DNA of 64,000 nucleotides, from the NCBI RefSeq assembly GCF_030704535.1, contig NC_081822.1, forward strand, positions 30,277,001 to 30,341,000, written 5' to 3'. The stretch is from Vitis vinifera (Eukaryota; Streptophyta; Magnoliopsida; Vitales; Vitaceae). Positions 11,322 through 21,847 of this stretch are shown here, in pieces; position 1 is the first letter of the stretch, and each line of letters begins with the position of its first letter. Under the pieces are notes generated by a model. The model did no database searches, was not told where the DNA came from, and worked only from the letters and a program-made list of their open reading frames with translations. Made by a program: the position numbers and the translations under genes.

Positions 11322-11472
11322 TATTTTTATCGTGAATTTTTCTTAATATTATATTATATACTCTTTTGTACAGGACAAGGTCATAAAGTACAGAGAAAAA
11401 CTCCTAACACAACTGATAATGTCTCTAGAAAATGAAGTCAGGGAAAATGTCTACCAGGCTATGGATCAGTGA
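8282..11472 (+). pseudogene. MULE-borne Ulp1-like (C48) cysteine protease gene, one in-frame stop
   Basis: A spliced gene. Exons readable from splice sites are about 8282-8859, 8965-9100, 9199-9279, 9375-9550, 9680-9766, 9894-10090, 10187-10271, 10351-10428, 10520-10618, 10737-10868, 10958-11061, 11171-11246 and 11374-11472. The N-terminal part (to about residue 250) matches the plant-mobile/DUF1985-like region seen in transposon Ulp1 proteins; an acidic, serine-rich linker follows. The C-terminal catalytic core shows the family triad: His in KNHWYLIILN, Asp in IELLDSL, and Cys in TDCGIFVMKFM after VVQQLNP. Family members cleave SUMO-like modifiers; the role in transposons is unsettled. An in-frame TAA at 11018-11020 (after SVDMT) lies upstream of the catalytic Cys, so this copy is probably inactive unless spliced differently. 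A (TA)n run fills the last-but-one intron. The start codon was not fixed. Confidence 0.68.
11258..11325. repeat. (TA)n microsatellite in a Ulp1 intron
   Basis: About 30 uninterrupted TA units follow the GCAAAT|GTATTA donor of the penultimate exon. Simple slippage repeat; no further function seen. Confidence 0.9.
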
Positions 11473-11479
11473 TGTTGTA

Positions 11480-13630
11480 ATTTTTTTGGTTTATAGTTGT
11501 TGATATTTTTTTATAGTCTGATGGAGTTCCATTTCCAAATTTACTAGTCTGATATTTTTTTACAAATTGGCTCACATCAACTAATTTGTTTGGAACTCAT
11601 ACCTGCTACTATTTACTAATAATTATTGTTATGGCATCATTTGTTTGTGATCTTCAAATTTCTCTGAATTGCTGTAGGCATCATTATTATAAACAGATAA
11701 TGAACAAGTGGATTACAACTAACAATGTATTGATGTTGGATGTTTATTATAATGAAGATTATTGAGTGAATGAATTGTGGAAGCAAACAAAAGTCCATAG
11801 TTACGTCTAGAATTATATTACAGTTGGCGATGCCTCTTCTAGAATCCATTGCGTCTCGGCTATGTAAGGCAAAAATCAAATGAAGGTCATGTCAAAGAGT
11901 CGGAGTCACATGCTTAATGGCTACGACATACTGGTCAATGGGTCTGCATCAACACCTTCATTCAAGTTGACCCATTTAAGATTAGGGCAAATTGAGCAAG
12001 TAAACGTGTTTTTATTTCTTTATTTATTTATCTTTTGACTGCTTCAAACCAAGGCACTACCACTTCAATTCATTGCTCTGGCCATTAAGTTCTAATCTTA
12101 AAAATCAAGCAAATACTAATATCTCTAATTAATTTGTCAATTTATTCACATGCACACACAAATTGATTGAAAGAAATCTTTACCAACTTTTGAATATCCT
12201 TGCTGAAGCTTATAATAGAACCCATGCTGTTGTACTAAAGAGAAGAGATACTAGTGCCACCATAAATCTTTCTAAATAAATCTTCTAATAATAAGTTGGA
12301 CGATCCAAAATACCCATTACTTACTTGTTTTGATGGGTCTTTTAATTATCTTAGTAGAGGAAAAATAATTTAAGCTCAGTTTGGATAATATTTTTTAAAC
12401 TAATTTTTATTCTCTCGAAAATATATATATATGAAATTAAGATAATAGAAAAAAAATTAAAAGGAAAAAATAAAGTATTTTTAAAAAATATTTTTTAATT
12501 AATTTTTACTTACTCTTGTCATAATTGTTTTAAAAAGTAATTATACAAATATAAAAAAAATCAAAAATAAAACATAACATATACAAATTATTTTTAAAAT
12601 ACATTCAAAAACAAAGAAACAAACAAATATTTGTTTTATAAAATAATAGATAATAGTTTTCAAAAAATTATTATAAAAAATTGTTTTTAAAAATTATTTT
12701 CAAAAATAAATATCAAATAAGGTCTTAAACTTTGTTTGATAACTATTTTAAAAAATAATTTTATGTTTTTTAAAAATAAATTTCAAATAACTAAAAAAAG
12801 GTTTTTTTTTGTTCTTAAAAAGAAAAAATATATATTCTTGAAAAATAATGGTATAAATATAAAGAATAATTAAAAGTAAATCATTATATATAAAAGTTAT
12901 TTTTAAAATCCATTTAAAAATATAGAAAATAAGTTTAAAATATTTTAAGTTTCAAAGTGATTTTTATTTTATAAAACATAATGATTTTTCAAAAATTACT
13001 TTTAAAAACTGTTTTATAAAATCAAAACAAAATCTTATCCCTTTTTTCGGAGATCTCTATCTTTTCTTTCCCCAGCAGTCCCAAAATTATACCTATGCAC
13101 CTGCATTTTTATACTATGCTTGTTCCCAAAAATTAAGCCCATAAATTAGTTCTAGCTATACCCATCAATGAACTGACAAATCAACAATAAAAATGGCTCC
13201 ACGAGAGCCGGACAAAGTGGAGTTCACAGCAATACATTGATAACTGTAGGCATTGCACTGTCAACTCATCATTTCCCAAACTAATTTGAGGTTACAAAAA
13301 AATAAAAATAAAATTATTGAACCATTATATATAAGAAATTGGTAATCAACCCAAGAAATTGGACTTTATTTAGTCAAAAGATTGCATTGTTAGTTTATGT
13401 TGTAATTTATCATACAGTTAGTGTTTTTTTATCGTAATGTTAGTGAATTTATGTTGTAAATGTAATTAAAAATGTAGGCAAAACTGTGAACTATTATAAT
13501 TAAAAATCTAATACAAGTCCACATAATGGAGATAAATAACCTATTACAAATAACTCCAAATACAAATACATCAAAGTACAATACAATTAAGCATTACATA
13601 TATAATCCAAAACTTAATAGACATGAAGTA
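11480..13630. other. Non-coding AT-rich interior between Ulp1 and GRF genes
   Basis: It is dominated by A/T homopolymers and AAAATAATTTT-like words (about 12360-13030). Near 13380-13470 phrases such as TTATCGTAATGTTAG and TTATGTTGTAATTTA resemble the subterminal repeat words at 16890-18240. No gene seen; the two convergent MULE genes end on either side. Confidence 0.5.
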
Positions 13631-13639
13631 AGTGTATGA

Positions 13640-14023
13640 TTAAGCAATTTTCAAACATAGAACAAAAAATAAAAGTAGTCCTACTATAATTACTTTCTGC
13701 ATGAACTCAATTCTTGTTAAAATATGTTTAAAATCTTCATCCACGCCATACATTCTTCTTTGAACAACCTCTTCTGGTTCTTGGTAGGTGTTGCCATCAC
13801 CATTTCCTTCCGGGAATGCCCATTTAAAGAAATGACAGTCATCTCTAGTATTTGCATATTGACAAAAATAATATAACCTATTTGGGTTATCCTTTGATTC
13901 AGAGATTCTAACAGCTGCCCTCTGTCTGGGTGAACATTTACACATACAGTTATGATAAAGTAGATATTCACCATTTCTAGTATTACCTCTTATATTTCTA
14001 AATGAAGCATTTGAAGATGCCAT
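13640..14023 (-). CDS. GRF-type zinc-finger protein with C-terminal membrane segment
   Basis: A 127-codon ORF from ATG to TGA. The zinc-binding region (about residues 24-72) has Cys in MCKC, then NRLYYFC, then RDDCHFFKW. This is the zf-GRF pattern (C-x-C ... YFC ... C-x-F-F-x-W). A short acidic segment and helix follow, then a hydrophobic stretch VIIVGLLLFFVLCLKIA at the C-terminus that could be a membrane anchor. Small zf-GRF proteins with this layout are common in plant genomes, often beside MULE and Ulp1 genes; in other proteins GRF fingers bind single-stranded nucleic acid. It is on the same strand as the transposase, about 300 bp downstream of its stop. No disabling change is visible. 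Function in the element is inference. Confidence 0.6.
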   Translation of the reverse strand: MASSNASFRNIRGNTRNGEYLLYHNCMCKCSPRQRAAVRISESKDNPNRLYYFCQYANTRDDCHFFKWAFPEGNGDGNTYQEPEEVVQRRMYGVDEDFKHILTRIEFMQKVIIVGLLLFFVLCLKIA

Positions 14024-14320
14024 GATGTAACCTGTATTTCAATGGAAAACAAGTTAAACAAATGTAATGAACATGTACAAAGTCAATAATGATTTTCAAA
14101 ATAACATTAAAAACATGGTTACAAACCACCCTAAATAATGATAAGATCATAAGTCTAAAATAGTGGCATATGTAATACAAACATCTTTGTCATGACAATC
14201 AAGTAAATAAGTAAGTTCCAAAACAAATTCTTACAGATTCTAATTTCATAAACCACACATATCATCACAATCAAAATAAGATAAAAAGTAGCATGTCACC
14301 AAACAAGCATAACATTAGAA

Positions 14321-16230
14321 TCATGGAGCGGGTAATGGATTTTTGCATGAAGCTCGATTATGGCCTGCAACTTGACATCGTGAACAGAAGATAAGCCTTT
14401 TTGAACTAAATTGAGACTCTATTCGACGGTGTCGAGGCCTTCTAGGTGGTCGTTTTGAGCATGGAGGTTTAAGTGAAGGATATAAGCGACCTTGAGCATC
14501 ACGAACACATCCATCAGCATCAACTATAGGCATGTTGTGATTTGGAATTGAATTGAAGTGTCCAGAATATATCAACTCTTGCATTGGAAGCTTGAAATAT
14601 GAGTCAACATATTCATAAACATCTTGTTTCATCTGGCGTATTGCTGCACATGCATGCTCACAAGGTATTCCGGCCATTTGCCAAGCCTTACAAGTACATG
14701 TACGCTCTCTCAAATTCACGTCTACATATACTTTCATATTGAATACCTTAAACACACCACCAACATAGGGATATACAGGCAATGACCCACTCTTTATAAT
14801 GTTTTCCAACAACTTTTCCTCGGTCTTTGGGCCAATTGCAGCTTTCCAATTTTCTGTAGAACCCATATGATCACATGCTAGATGAGCAAACTTATCCATA
14901 TGTGTCATTACTAAGTTGAAAATTGTGTAATGACGTTCCTCCTTCAGCCAAGCATTGAATGATTCAACAAGATTAGTTGTCATCTTATCCCATCGTTTTT
15001 TGGCAAACTTTGACATTGCCCAATGTTATGGACTGTTCTCTTCAACCCACTTCGCTAGGTCACTGTTATATGTCTTTAATTTTTCCATGGCTACAACATA
15101 ATCATCATCCAACCTAGCATACGCAACATTATCAAGTAGCAACAATGCATCCGTTTTACATTTTTTCCCCTTCATACTATGTTTCGTCACATAGCTACTA
15201 AAATTCTCTTTCACATGACGATAACAATATGCATGATTTTCTACTCCAAAAAGTTGAGAAACACTACGAAGGATTGCTTGATGCCTATCTGATATTATGA
15301 CTACCTCTTTATCTTGAAGTATGCCCTTCAATTTCTGCAAAAACCATAGCCAATCCTCATAGTTTTCTGAACTTACCACACCAAATGCAATTGGGAACAT
15401 GCCATCATTAGCATCATAAGTTGTTACAGAAGATAAAGAGCCCCTATACGGTCCACTCAAATGAGTTGAGTCAATTGCAATAACAGGTCGACAACCCATT
15501 AAAAACCCTTGAATTGAAAAAGAATGTGCAATGAACAATTGCCAAAAATGCCCATCTTGTCTACTATATTCAGCAATCGTCCCTGGATTAATGTCTACCA
15601 ATCTCTGACATAACCATGGCAACAACATATATGAGTTTTCTGGAAGACCATATATTCTCTCTTTTGCCATTTCTTTGTATGTCCAAGCTTGCTTATAACT
15701 CAATGAAACACCATACCGACTCCTGAAGTCTTTGCAAAATTGACGGGGCAAATACTCAGGGGTTGCCCTTATTACTTGCTCTATGATACGAGCACCTCTC
15801 CTTCCCCGCATTGAAGGTTGGCTTGAACACTCAACATCTGCACAATGATTGTGTACATCAATGAAGATGTTAACCTTCAAAATTTTGGTAGTGCCTACTG
15901 AATTAGCAGTTATTCTCCAAGGGCATCCATCCACTAAACAGCACACAAATATTCGCTTTGGAGAGTTCTTTTTGAATTTGTATTGAAATCTACCAACTAA
16001 TGACATCGTATATAATGCATTTCTAAATTCATCTGCATTAGGAAAACTATGCCCACTCCCAATAATAGGTTGAGGACAAAGACTTAAATCATGTGGCATA
16101 ACTTCAGTTTCTGCACATCTGGACATGAAGCCTTGAGAAAGTCCTAAATTAGACTCATTGTTTGCTTGACATGATGCAACTGAATTGTGTGTTTCCTCCG
16201 TACTATTGTGATTGCATATTATAGCACACT
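14321..16230 (-). pseudogene. MULE transposase, full length but with one nonsense codon
   Basis: The frame is open from about 16230 to a TGA at 14321, broken only by TAA at 15026-15028 between WVEENSP and HWAMSKF. In order: an N-terminal Mutator DNA-binding zinc region (CPWRITA ... DVHNHC), the MULE transposase core with the first catalytic Asp in VIAIDSTHLSGPYRG and the second in VIISDRHQAI, a SWIM zinc finger (CTCKAWQMAGIPCEHACAAI), a basic linker and a terminal zinc knuckle (CSRCQVAGHNRASC). Each is a hallmark of plant MULE (MuDR-type) transposases, which cut and paste the element. The ATG at 16124-16126 is internal: the frame continues upstream into a probable exon joined to 16302-16635. 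One stop in an otherwise clean frame suggests recent inactivation. Confidence 0.85.
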
Positions 16231-16301
16231 CAGTTAATTAATATTAAAACCACTTTGCATCATGGAATTAATGACAACTAATACAAGATATATCACTTAC
16301 C

Positions 16302-16635
16302 AATAATCATTTTGCACATTGACTATACCTCCTTCAATTTCTACTCTTCGAGTCCGTTTTAATACATAAATACGAGCATAATCATAACTATGGGATAACA
16401 TCATATGCATGTCCTCATCATCATCCAATTGTTGAAGTGCAGATGGATCAAACTCAAGGGTGTAATGAAATGTATATCCATTTGAATTAATATCCAACTG
16501 TTCACATGCCTTTGAAACAAATTCAGCATATGACATCCTTTGTCCAATGTACATGCCTTTTTTGTTGTCCACCCTTGTATTGTATTTGTTTATCCTCCTT
16601 AGGTACAATCTCCCCTCCTTCATGAAGGTAGCCAT
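16302..16635 (-). CDS. N-terminal exon of the MULE transposase, PB1-like region
   Basis: The frame of about 111 codons starts at ATG 16633-16635 and ends at a good donor (ATTATTG|GTAAGTG). It includes KKGMYIGQRMSYAEFVSKAC and DPSALQQLDDDEDMHMMLSH, the pattern of the PB1-like/N-terminal domain that precedes plant Mutator transposases. An acceptor near 16228-16232 (ACTGAG) would join it to the transposase frame. It is upstream of, and on the same strand as, the transposase, so I treat it as its first coding exon. Read without splicing it ends at TAA just after the donor. Confidence 0.6.
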
Positions 16636-16703
16636 AAATGGAATTTTCCAAGTCCATTTACCAATTTAGAAGTACGTCTTCTTTCACCGACAATCAAATC
16701 AAT

Positions 16704-18019
16704 CTATTTCACAATATTACAATCAATGAAAATTGTACAACGAATACAAAATAAACAAATGAAAATTATAATCAATTGAGAGACATATTTTATATAATAA
16801 ATAACAATATTTGTTGTATAGTATACATGTTAGGGATATGCCAAAGAACCCATAATTGCCCAGTTTCATAAGAAATTTGACATTTTCAAAATTTTACCTT
16901 ATCGTAATGTATCGTAATGTTATTGTATTTGTATTGTAATTGTACTGTATTTTTATTATACCTCTATATTTTTATATAAAAAAAATTAATTTTATAGATT
17001 TTTTTTTTTATCCATCATTGGATTATCATCAACAACTATTTCACAATATTACAATCAATGAAAATTGTACAACGAATACAAAATAAACAAATGAAAATTA
17101 TAATCAATTGAGAGACATATTTTATATAATAAATAACAATATTTGTTGTATATTATACATGTTAGGGATATGCCAAAGAACCCATAATTGCCCAGGTTCA
17201 TAAGAAATTCGACATTTTCAAAATTTTACCTTATCGTAATGTATCGTAATGTTATTGTATTTGTATTGTAATTGTACTGTATTTTTATTATACCTCTATA
17301 TTTTTATATAAAAAAAAATTACTTTTATAGATTTTTTTTTTATCCATCATTGGATTATCATCAACAACTATTTCACAATATTACAATCAATGAAAATTGT
17401 ACAACGAATACAAAATAAACAAATGAAAATTATAATTAATTGAGAGACATATTTTATATAATAAATAACAATATTTGTTGTATATTATACATGTTAGGGA
17501 TATGCCAAAGAACCCATAATTGCCCAGTTTCATAAAAAATTTGACATTTTCAAAATTTTACCTTATCGTAATGTATCGCAATGTTATTGTATTTGTATTG
17601 TAATTGTACTGTATTTTTATTATACCTCTATATTTTTATATAAAAAAAATTAATTTTATAGATTTGTTTTTATCCATCATTGGATTATCATCAACAACTA
17701 TTTCACAATATTACAATCAATGAAAATTGTACAACGAATACAAAATAAACAAATGAAAATTATAATTAATTGAGAGACATATTTTATATAATAAATAACA
17801 ATATTTGTTGTATATTATACATGTTAGGGATATGCCAAAGAACCCATAATTGCCCAGTTTCATAAGAAATTTGACATTTTCAAAATTTTACCTTATCGTA
17901 ATGTATCGTAATGTTATTGTATTTGTATTGTATTTTTATTATACCTCTATATTTTTATATAAAAAAAAATTAATTTTATAGATTTTTTTTATCCATCATT
18001 GGATTATCATCAACAACTT
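16704..18019. repeat. Four tandem copies of a ~332-bp AT-rich subterminal repeat
   Basis: Units begin with CTATTTCACAATATTACAAT at 16704, 17036, 17369 and 17699, spaced 332, 333 and 330 bp; the fourth ends with CAACAACT at 18019. Copies are nearly identical, differing mainly in A/T run lengths and a 13-bp deletion in copy 4. Each holds two TATCGTAATG words and alternating TTGTATTTGTATTG words. They lie between the transposase promoter side and the right TIR. In MULEs subterminal repeats can be transposase-binding sites; that role here is inference. Confidence 0.9.
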
Positions 18020-19069
18020 CATGTATTGAAATTACAATAGTGTATTTTTGTTGTTGTTTTTTTTTTATAATTTTAGCTTGCAAGGATGCTTTATGATAGA
18101 AATACAACATGATAGCCTAGAAATGCCAAATCAGTAAAAAATAATTCAATATTTTGTCATTTTGGTATATTGTAATGTATCATAATGTTAATATTTTTTC
18201 ATTGTAACTATATTGCATTTGTATTGTACTTATACTTTATAACTGAAATAATGGTTCTTTTACACAACCTTCAAACTACTAGGCATTCGACTCATCATAC
18301 CAAAATAATACTTATACAAAAAGGTAACAAATTTATAACAAAAATATAGTGACCTTAACTCTTTAACAAATTCATAATAAAAGACAAAGTGGTCTCGTAC
18401 AAAGGGGATTTCAGTTTTCAATGACAATCCAAATATGTTTATAAATATACAAACAAAGTGGTCCCAAACAAGCATGAAACACCTGAGAACATTTTTTCTT
18501 CAATCATGTCAAAAAGTCTTAACAACAAAACTAAAGTGCAAACCTTTTCAATGGAAATCAATAATAATCATATCAAACAACCCACCCAGAAAATAAATTA
18601 AAAATAAAAACACATCTTCAATATGACCTAAATAATATAAAAAAATTCAAAAAAATAAATTTAAATAACATTTAAAAAAAAATGTAATTTCTTTCTGAAA
18701 AACCTCATTCAATATTTCAGATCTAATATCTTACAGCTACATTGTTAAAATTATTAACTTTTCCTTCATTCAATCCGATTTTTAAATTATTTATTTATTT
18801 TTCCATAAACTGACGTTTTTTTTTGTATTAAAAAAAAAAACTGACCTTTAATGGATTTCTTGCTAGATTCACAAAAAAAAAAACAAGTTTTGTGTATCGG
18901 TTGCAGATAATGACCTGAAGTGCGCACCTTTTTCCTTTCCCCTTTTTCTTCTACAACTCGGCTCCAGGTAGGTTAAAGAAAGGGAGAATAAACTCTTTTT
19001 CACTTTCCGTTGCTTTTCACTTTCCTTGCTTTTCACTTCACTTATTAAGGGTAGTATTGACATTTAAAC
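18020..19069. other. Non-coding right arm of the MULE block
   Basis: AT-rich, no gene. At 18175-18235 a diverged further copy of the subterminal words (TGTATCATAATG, GCATTTGTATTGTAC) is visible. Near 18930-19035 a C/T-rich tract carries a short direct repeat of TTTTCACTTTCC. Nothing else recognised. Confidence 0.45.
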
Positions 19070-19188
19070 AAAATAAGGCCTTTGGAGGAATTATCATCAT
19101 TTTACCCTACCCTTTACAAGACTTATCAAATTTACCTACCCTCATTGGTCATTTTTTCCCTCAACCTACCCTTAAGGGTAATTCTCCC
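19070..19188 (-). repeat. Right terminal inverted repeat of the MULE block
   Basis: Read on the minus strand it begins GGGAGAATTACCC, then TTAAGGGTAGG, GAGGGAAAAAATGACCAATG and GGTAAATTTGATAA as in the left TIR, then about 30 bases absent from the left copy, and ends in AAGGCCTTAT. Confidence 0.7.
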
Positions 19189-19197
19189 ATATTAAAA
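19189..19197. repeat. Right 9-bp target-site duplication of the MULE block
   Basis: ATATTAAAA, differing at one position from ATGTTAAAA at 2232-2240. Confidence 0.7.
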
Positions 19198-19526
19198 TCC
19201 ATTTTGGCCCAGGCGGCCTGGTTCAATAGCGGATCAATGGCATCCCCAGCTCAACATGCGACCCGGATCGGATCAGGCCTTGTCACCGGTTGAATCGACC
19301 GAGTTTTAAATCGAAGATCATTGTGTGGATTTTTATGGCAAGTCTTCAATACGTACACAACGTTCAATGTTCTCTTCTCATTGTTTTGGAAACTGAAAAA
19401 TGTAATTTCTTATGGCAACCACTTCTAAAATACTAACCGTCGAACTGCAACAGATATGTACAAATTTAAGATAACAATTCTCATTGAACATGTCCACAAC
19501 AATTGAAGTACCTGAATCAAGTGCAT
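19198..19526. other. Short non-genic spacer / NPF copy A 3' flank
   Basis: It contains CCGGTTGAATCGACCGAG-like text near 19279-19296, a word family common in old plant DNA transposons, then sequence matching the 3' flank of other NPF copies (for example TGAACATGTCCACAACAATTG near 19485). No gene. Confidence 0.4.
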
Positions 19527-21070
19527 TCATAATGCACGTCCCCTATTGTATATGTAAGATCTTGCAAAATACAAGTATAAACTCAATCCTACCGCACTCA
19601 GCCCTGCAAGAACCCAATAATAGTAATCGAGATGTGCCCGATTAACATTGTTGTTGAACCAGCTATGTTGACCATCTCCACCAGTTGCTTTCTCAATTCC
19701 AGAGATAAGAAAGCTGCTCAAGAAGCTCCCTACTCCAAAGATACAGTGGCAGAGGGCGAGACCGACACTCCTTAATTCAGTTGGGACTTGATCATAGAAA
19801 AACTCTTGAAGACCGACCACGGTGAACACATCAGTAATTCCAAACAAGATGTATTGGGGAAGCAACCACCATACTTTCATTGGAAGAGTTGCATTTGGCA
19901 CATCAACCAAGCTATGTTCTTGCGCAGTTTTGAGCCGTTTCATCTCAACTAGTGCTGCAATTACCATGGAAATACCAGACAGAAACATGCCTGTTCCGAT
20001 CCTCTGGAGCATTGTTATGCCAGATGGCTTCCTAGTTAAGGTTCTTGCAATGGGAACAAAGATGCGGTCATATATGGGAATGATGAGGACAATGGAGAGG
20101 CCAATAAAGGCTTGAAGTGAAGCAGCTGGTATGTCAAACCCTGATCCAATTGATCTGTCCATGGTGAATCCTTGCTTTGTAAAGAAAGTAGATGACTGAG
20201 CATACACAATAGCATACACAATAGCATAGGCCAAACAAGTAGCCCCTATGGGAAACAACCTTAAAACTGCCTTTGCTTCTTCAAAATCATCAATAGTACA
20301 CTGTCTTCCATTTCCTTTCGAATCATCTTGTGCAAGCAATGCCTTGTTCAGAAACCTTCCAAAAAAATCAAGTATATAGATATATAAAGGTCTAAGGAAC
20401 CTTTTTATGGTTTCTAAAAGTTAGAAATGAATCTATAAAATATCTTGATTTTGAAAAATTCTTTGCAAAGGAACATGTTTCTAAAACATTATTTGACAAT
20501 GCAGAAAGTTATTTGCTTTTACTTGAAGTGTTGAGAATCTTGTTGTTGCAAGGTTCCTCCGGCTAAATCTTCTGTAGCTATTGATGAAGGTGTTGCTAGC
20601 CAGTTCTTAGCTGCTGCAATAAACACCTGACCGATTCTCATAAATGGGCCTCTCTCATGGCCTTTGACACTATACCGATAAGTCCTAGTCCCAAGCAAGA
20701 AAAGGAGCAGCCCCAGTATCATGCCAATGCATGGGATTCCAAATCCAAGACCCCAATTCAAGTTGTCTTGAATGTAGCTCAAGACTGACTGAGTTACTAT
20801 GGTAACAGAAAATACACCAAAAATCCACCAGTTGAAGAATGAGCTTTTGGCTATACACTCCACTGGATTTCGTCCATCAAATTGGTCAGCTCCAAAAGCC
20901 TGGATGCAAGGTTTGTGCCCACCTAGCCCAACTGCCACTAAATATAACGAGAAAAAGAAGAATATCATTTGGAGCTGAGGAGGAGAACACGGAATGGTTT
21001 TGTTGCTTTTTTGGCAGTCGGAATGGCTGGGAACAGGAAGCACAGCAGATAGAGTTAACAACCCTAATCC
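19527..21070 (-). CDS. NPF copy A, exons 3 and 4 (NRT1/PTR-family transporter, NPF5.10-like)
   Basis: Exon 3 is 21070-20523 (acceptor AATACAG, donor TTCAA|GTAAAAG); exon 4 is 20355-19527. They join in phase and end in TGA. Exon 3 holds the family phrase GGHKPCIQAFGADQFD and two to three membrane helices, then the large cytosolic loop. Exon 4 holds SSTFFTKQG, the central helices, LQEFFYDQVP and the last helices (YYWVLAGLSAVGLSLYLYF). The protein is a 12-helix MFS proton-coupled transporter of nitrate, peptide or other small solutes at a membrane. A 12-bp duplication inserts four residues (AIVYAIVYAQ) in a helix of exon 4. Exons 1-2 lie at 30883-31328, across a retrotransposon in intron 2. Total coding length is 1725 nt (574 codons plus stop). 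The NPF5.10 assignment is by general resemblance. Confidence 0.82.
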
Positions 21071-21842
21071 CTGTATTTGATACCAACGCATTCAATGATG
21101 ACTATCATTCAAGTATAGAGTATGCTAATTAAAACACTCTCAACCATGTCAGATAAATTACAATAGATTGGTGCCTTTAAGCATGATAATATTGTTAGTT
21201 TGAAAGCTTTAAAAACCAGGTTGAATTTAAGACATTTTAAGATGATTTTCTTCCTAACATCATCGATTTCTGTCTATCCATTGTAAGGGTATAAATCTTT
21301 CAATGATGGGAGAGTATAGAATCAAATGCAGGTGATTAATGTAATGCTCCACTCTCATTTAATAGGTCCTCACGGCCTTAAAAGGCTTTTATAAGATATC
21401 ACAATCACCCTTTATGTAGATATGATGCCCTCATCACATCGTACATGATTGTGAGGTGAAATAGATAGATGACCTTTGGGAAGCCAAATTAACTTTCATA
21501 CTATTCGAGGATTGACTCTGATATTATTCGTAGTGATCCACTCCCAACCATGTAGATATTGTTCACTCTATTGTAATATTCACATCAAATTGAGAGAAAA
21601 AATTCTAGTGCTATATATGAATGAATTACTTTTAATATTTTAGATGTGTTTTAAAACCGTGAGAGTTTATCGAGTTAGTGGACAATATTTATACCATTGA
21701 GAGTAGTTACAAAAAATTTTAATTTTTCTTTGTTACCAGAACTAAGTTAGACCGAGGAACTGGTTGCAAACAAATCTAGTAATTCTTATGGTTCTAACAC
21801 TAGAACATATCGACTAATCAATTTTCCTGCCTTCACATGAGT
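21071..21842 (-). other. Left part of NPF copy A intron 2
   Basis: Intronic sequence between exon 3 and the retrotransposon. It matches, with substitutions, the intron of copy C at 40152-41020, which shows the pre-insertion state. No gene seen. Confidence 0.7.
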
Positions 21843-21847
21843 GCTAA
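21843..21847. repeat. Target-site duplication GCTAA, left
   Basis: GCTAA directly before the LTR (TGTCACG...) is repeated at 30698-30702 directly after the other LTR. Copy C at about 41019-41028 has a single GCTAATTTCATGG, the empty site. Confidence 0.93.

Larger units (their letters stand above)
2241..19188. mobile_element. Mutator-like element (MULE) block, ~16.9 kb, with transposase, Ulp1-like protease and captured gene fragments
   Basis: Seen: inverted repeats at 2241-2330 and 19070-19188, both beginning GGGAGA at the outer edge, about 90% identical by eye over the outer 70 bp, flanked by 8/9-matching 9-bp direct repeats. Inside lie a MULE transposase (minus, 14321-16230), an upstream PB1-like exon, a GRF zinc-finger ORF, a spliced Ulp1-like cysteine protease gene (plus, 8282-11472), WG/GW-rich fragments and four exons of an unidentified gene. 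Known: MULEs make 9-bp duplications, often carry host gene fragments (Pack-MULEs), and one plant group (Kaonashi type) carries Ulp1-like genes. Inference: either one large composite element, or an outer MULE with a second, Ulp1-bearing MULE nested at roughly 7960-18290. Both transposase and protease have one in-frame stop, so this copy is probably not autonomous. Confidence 0.72.
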
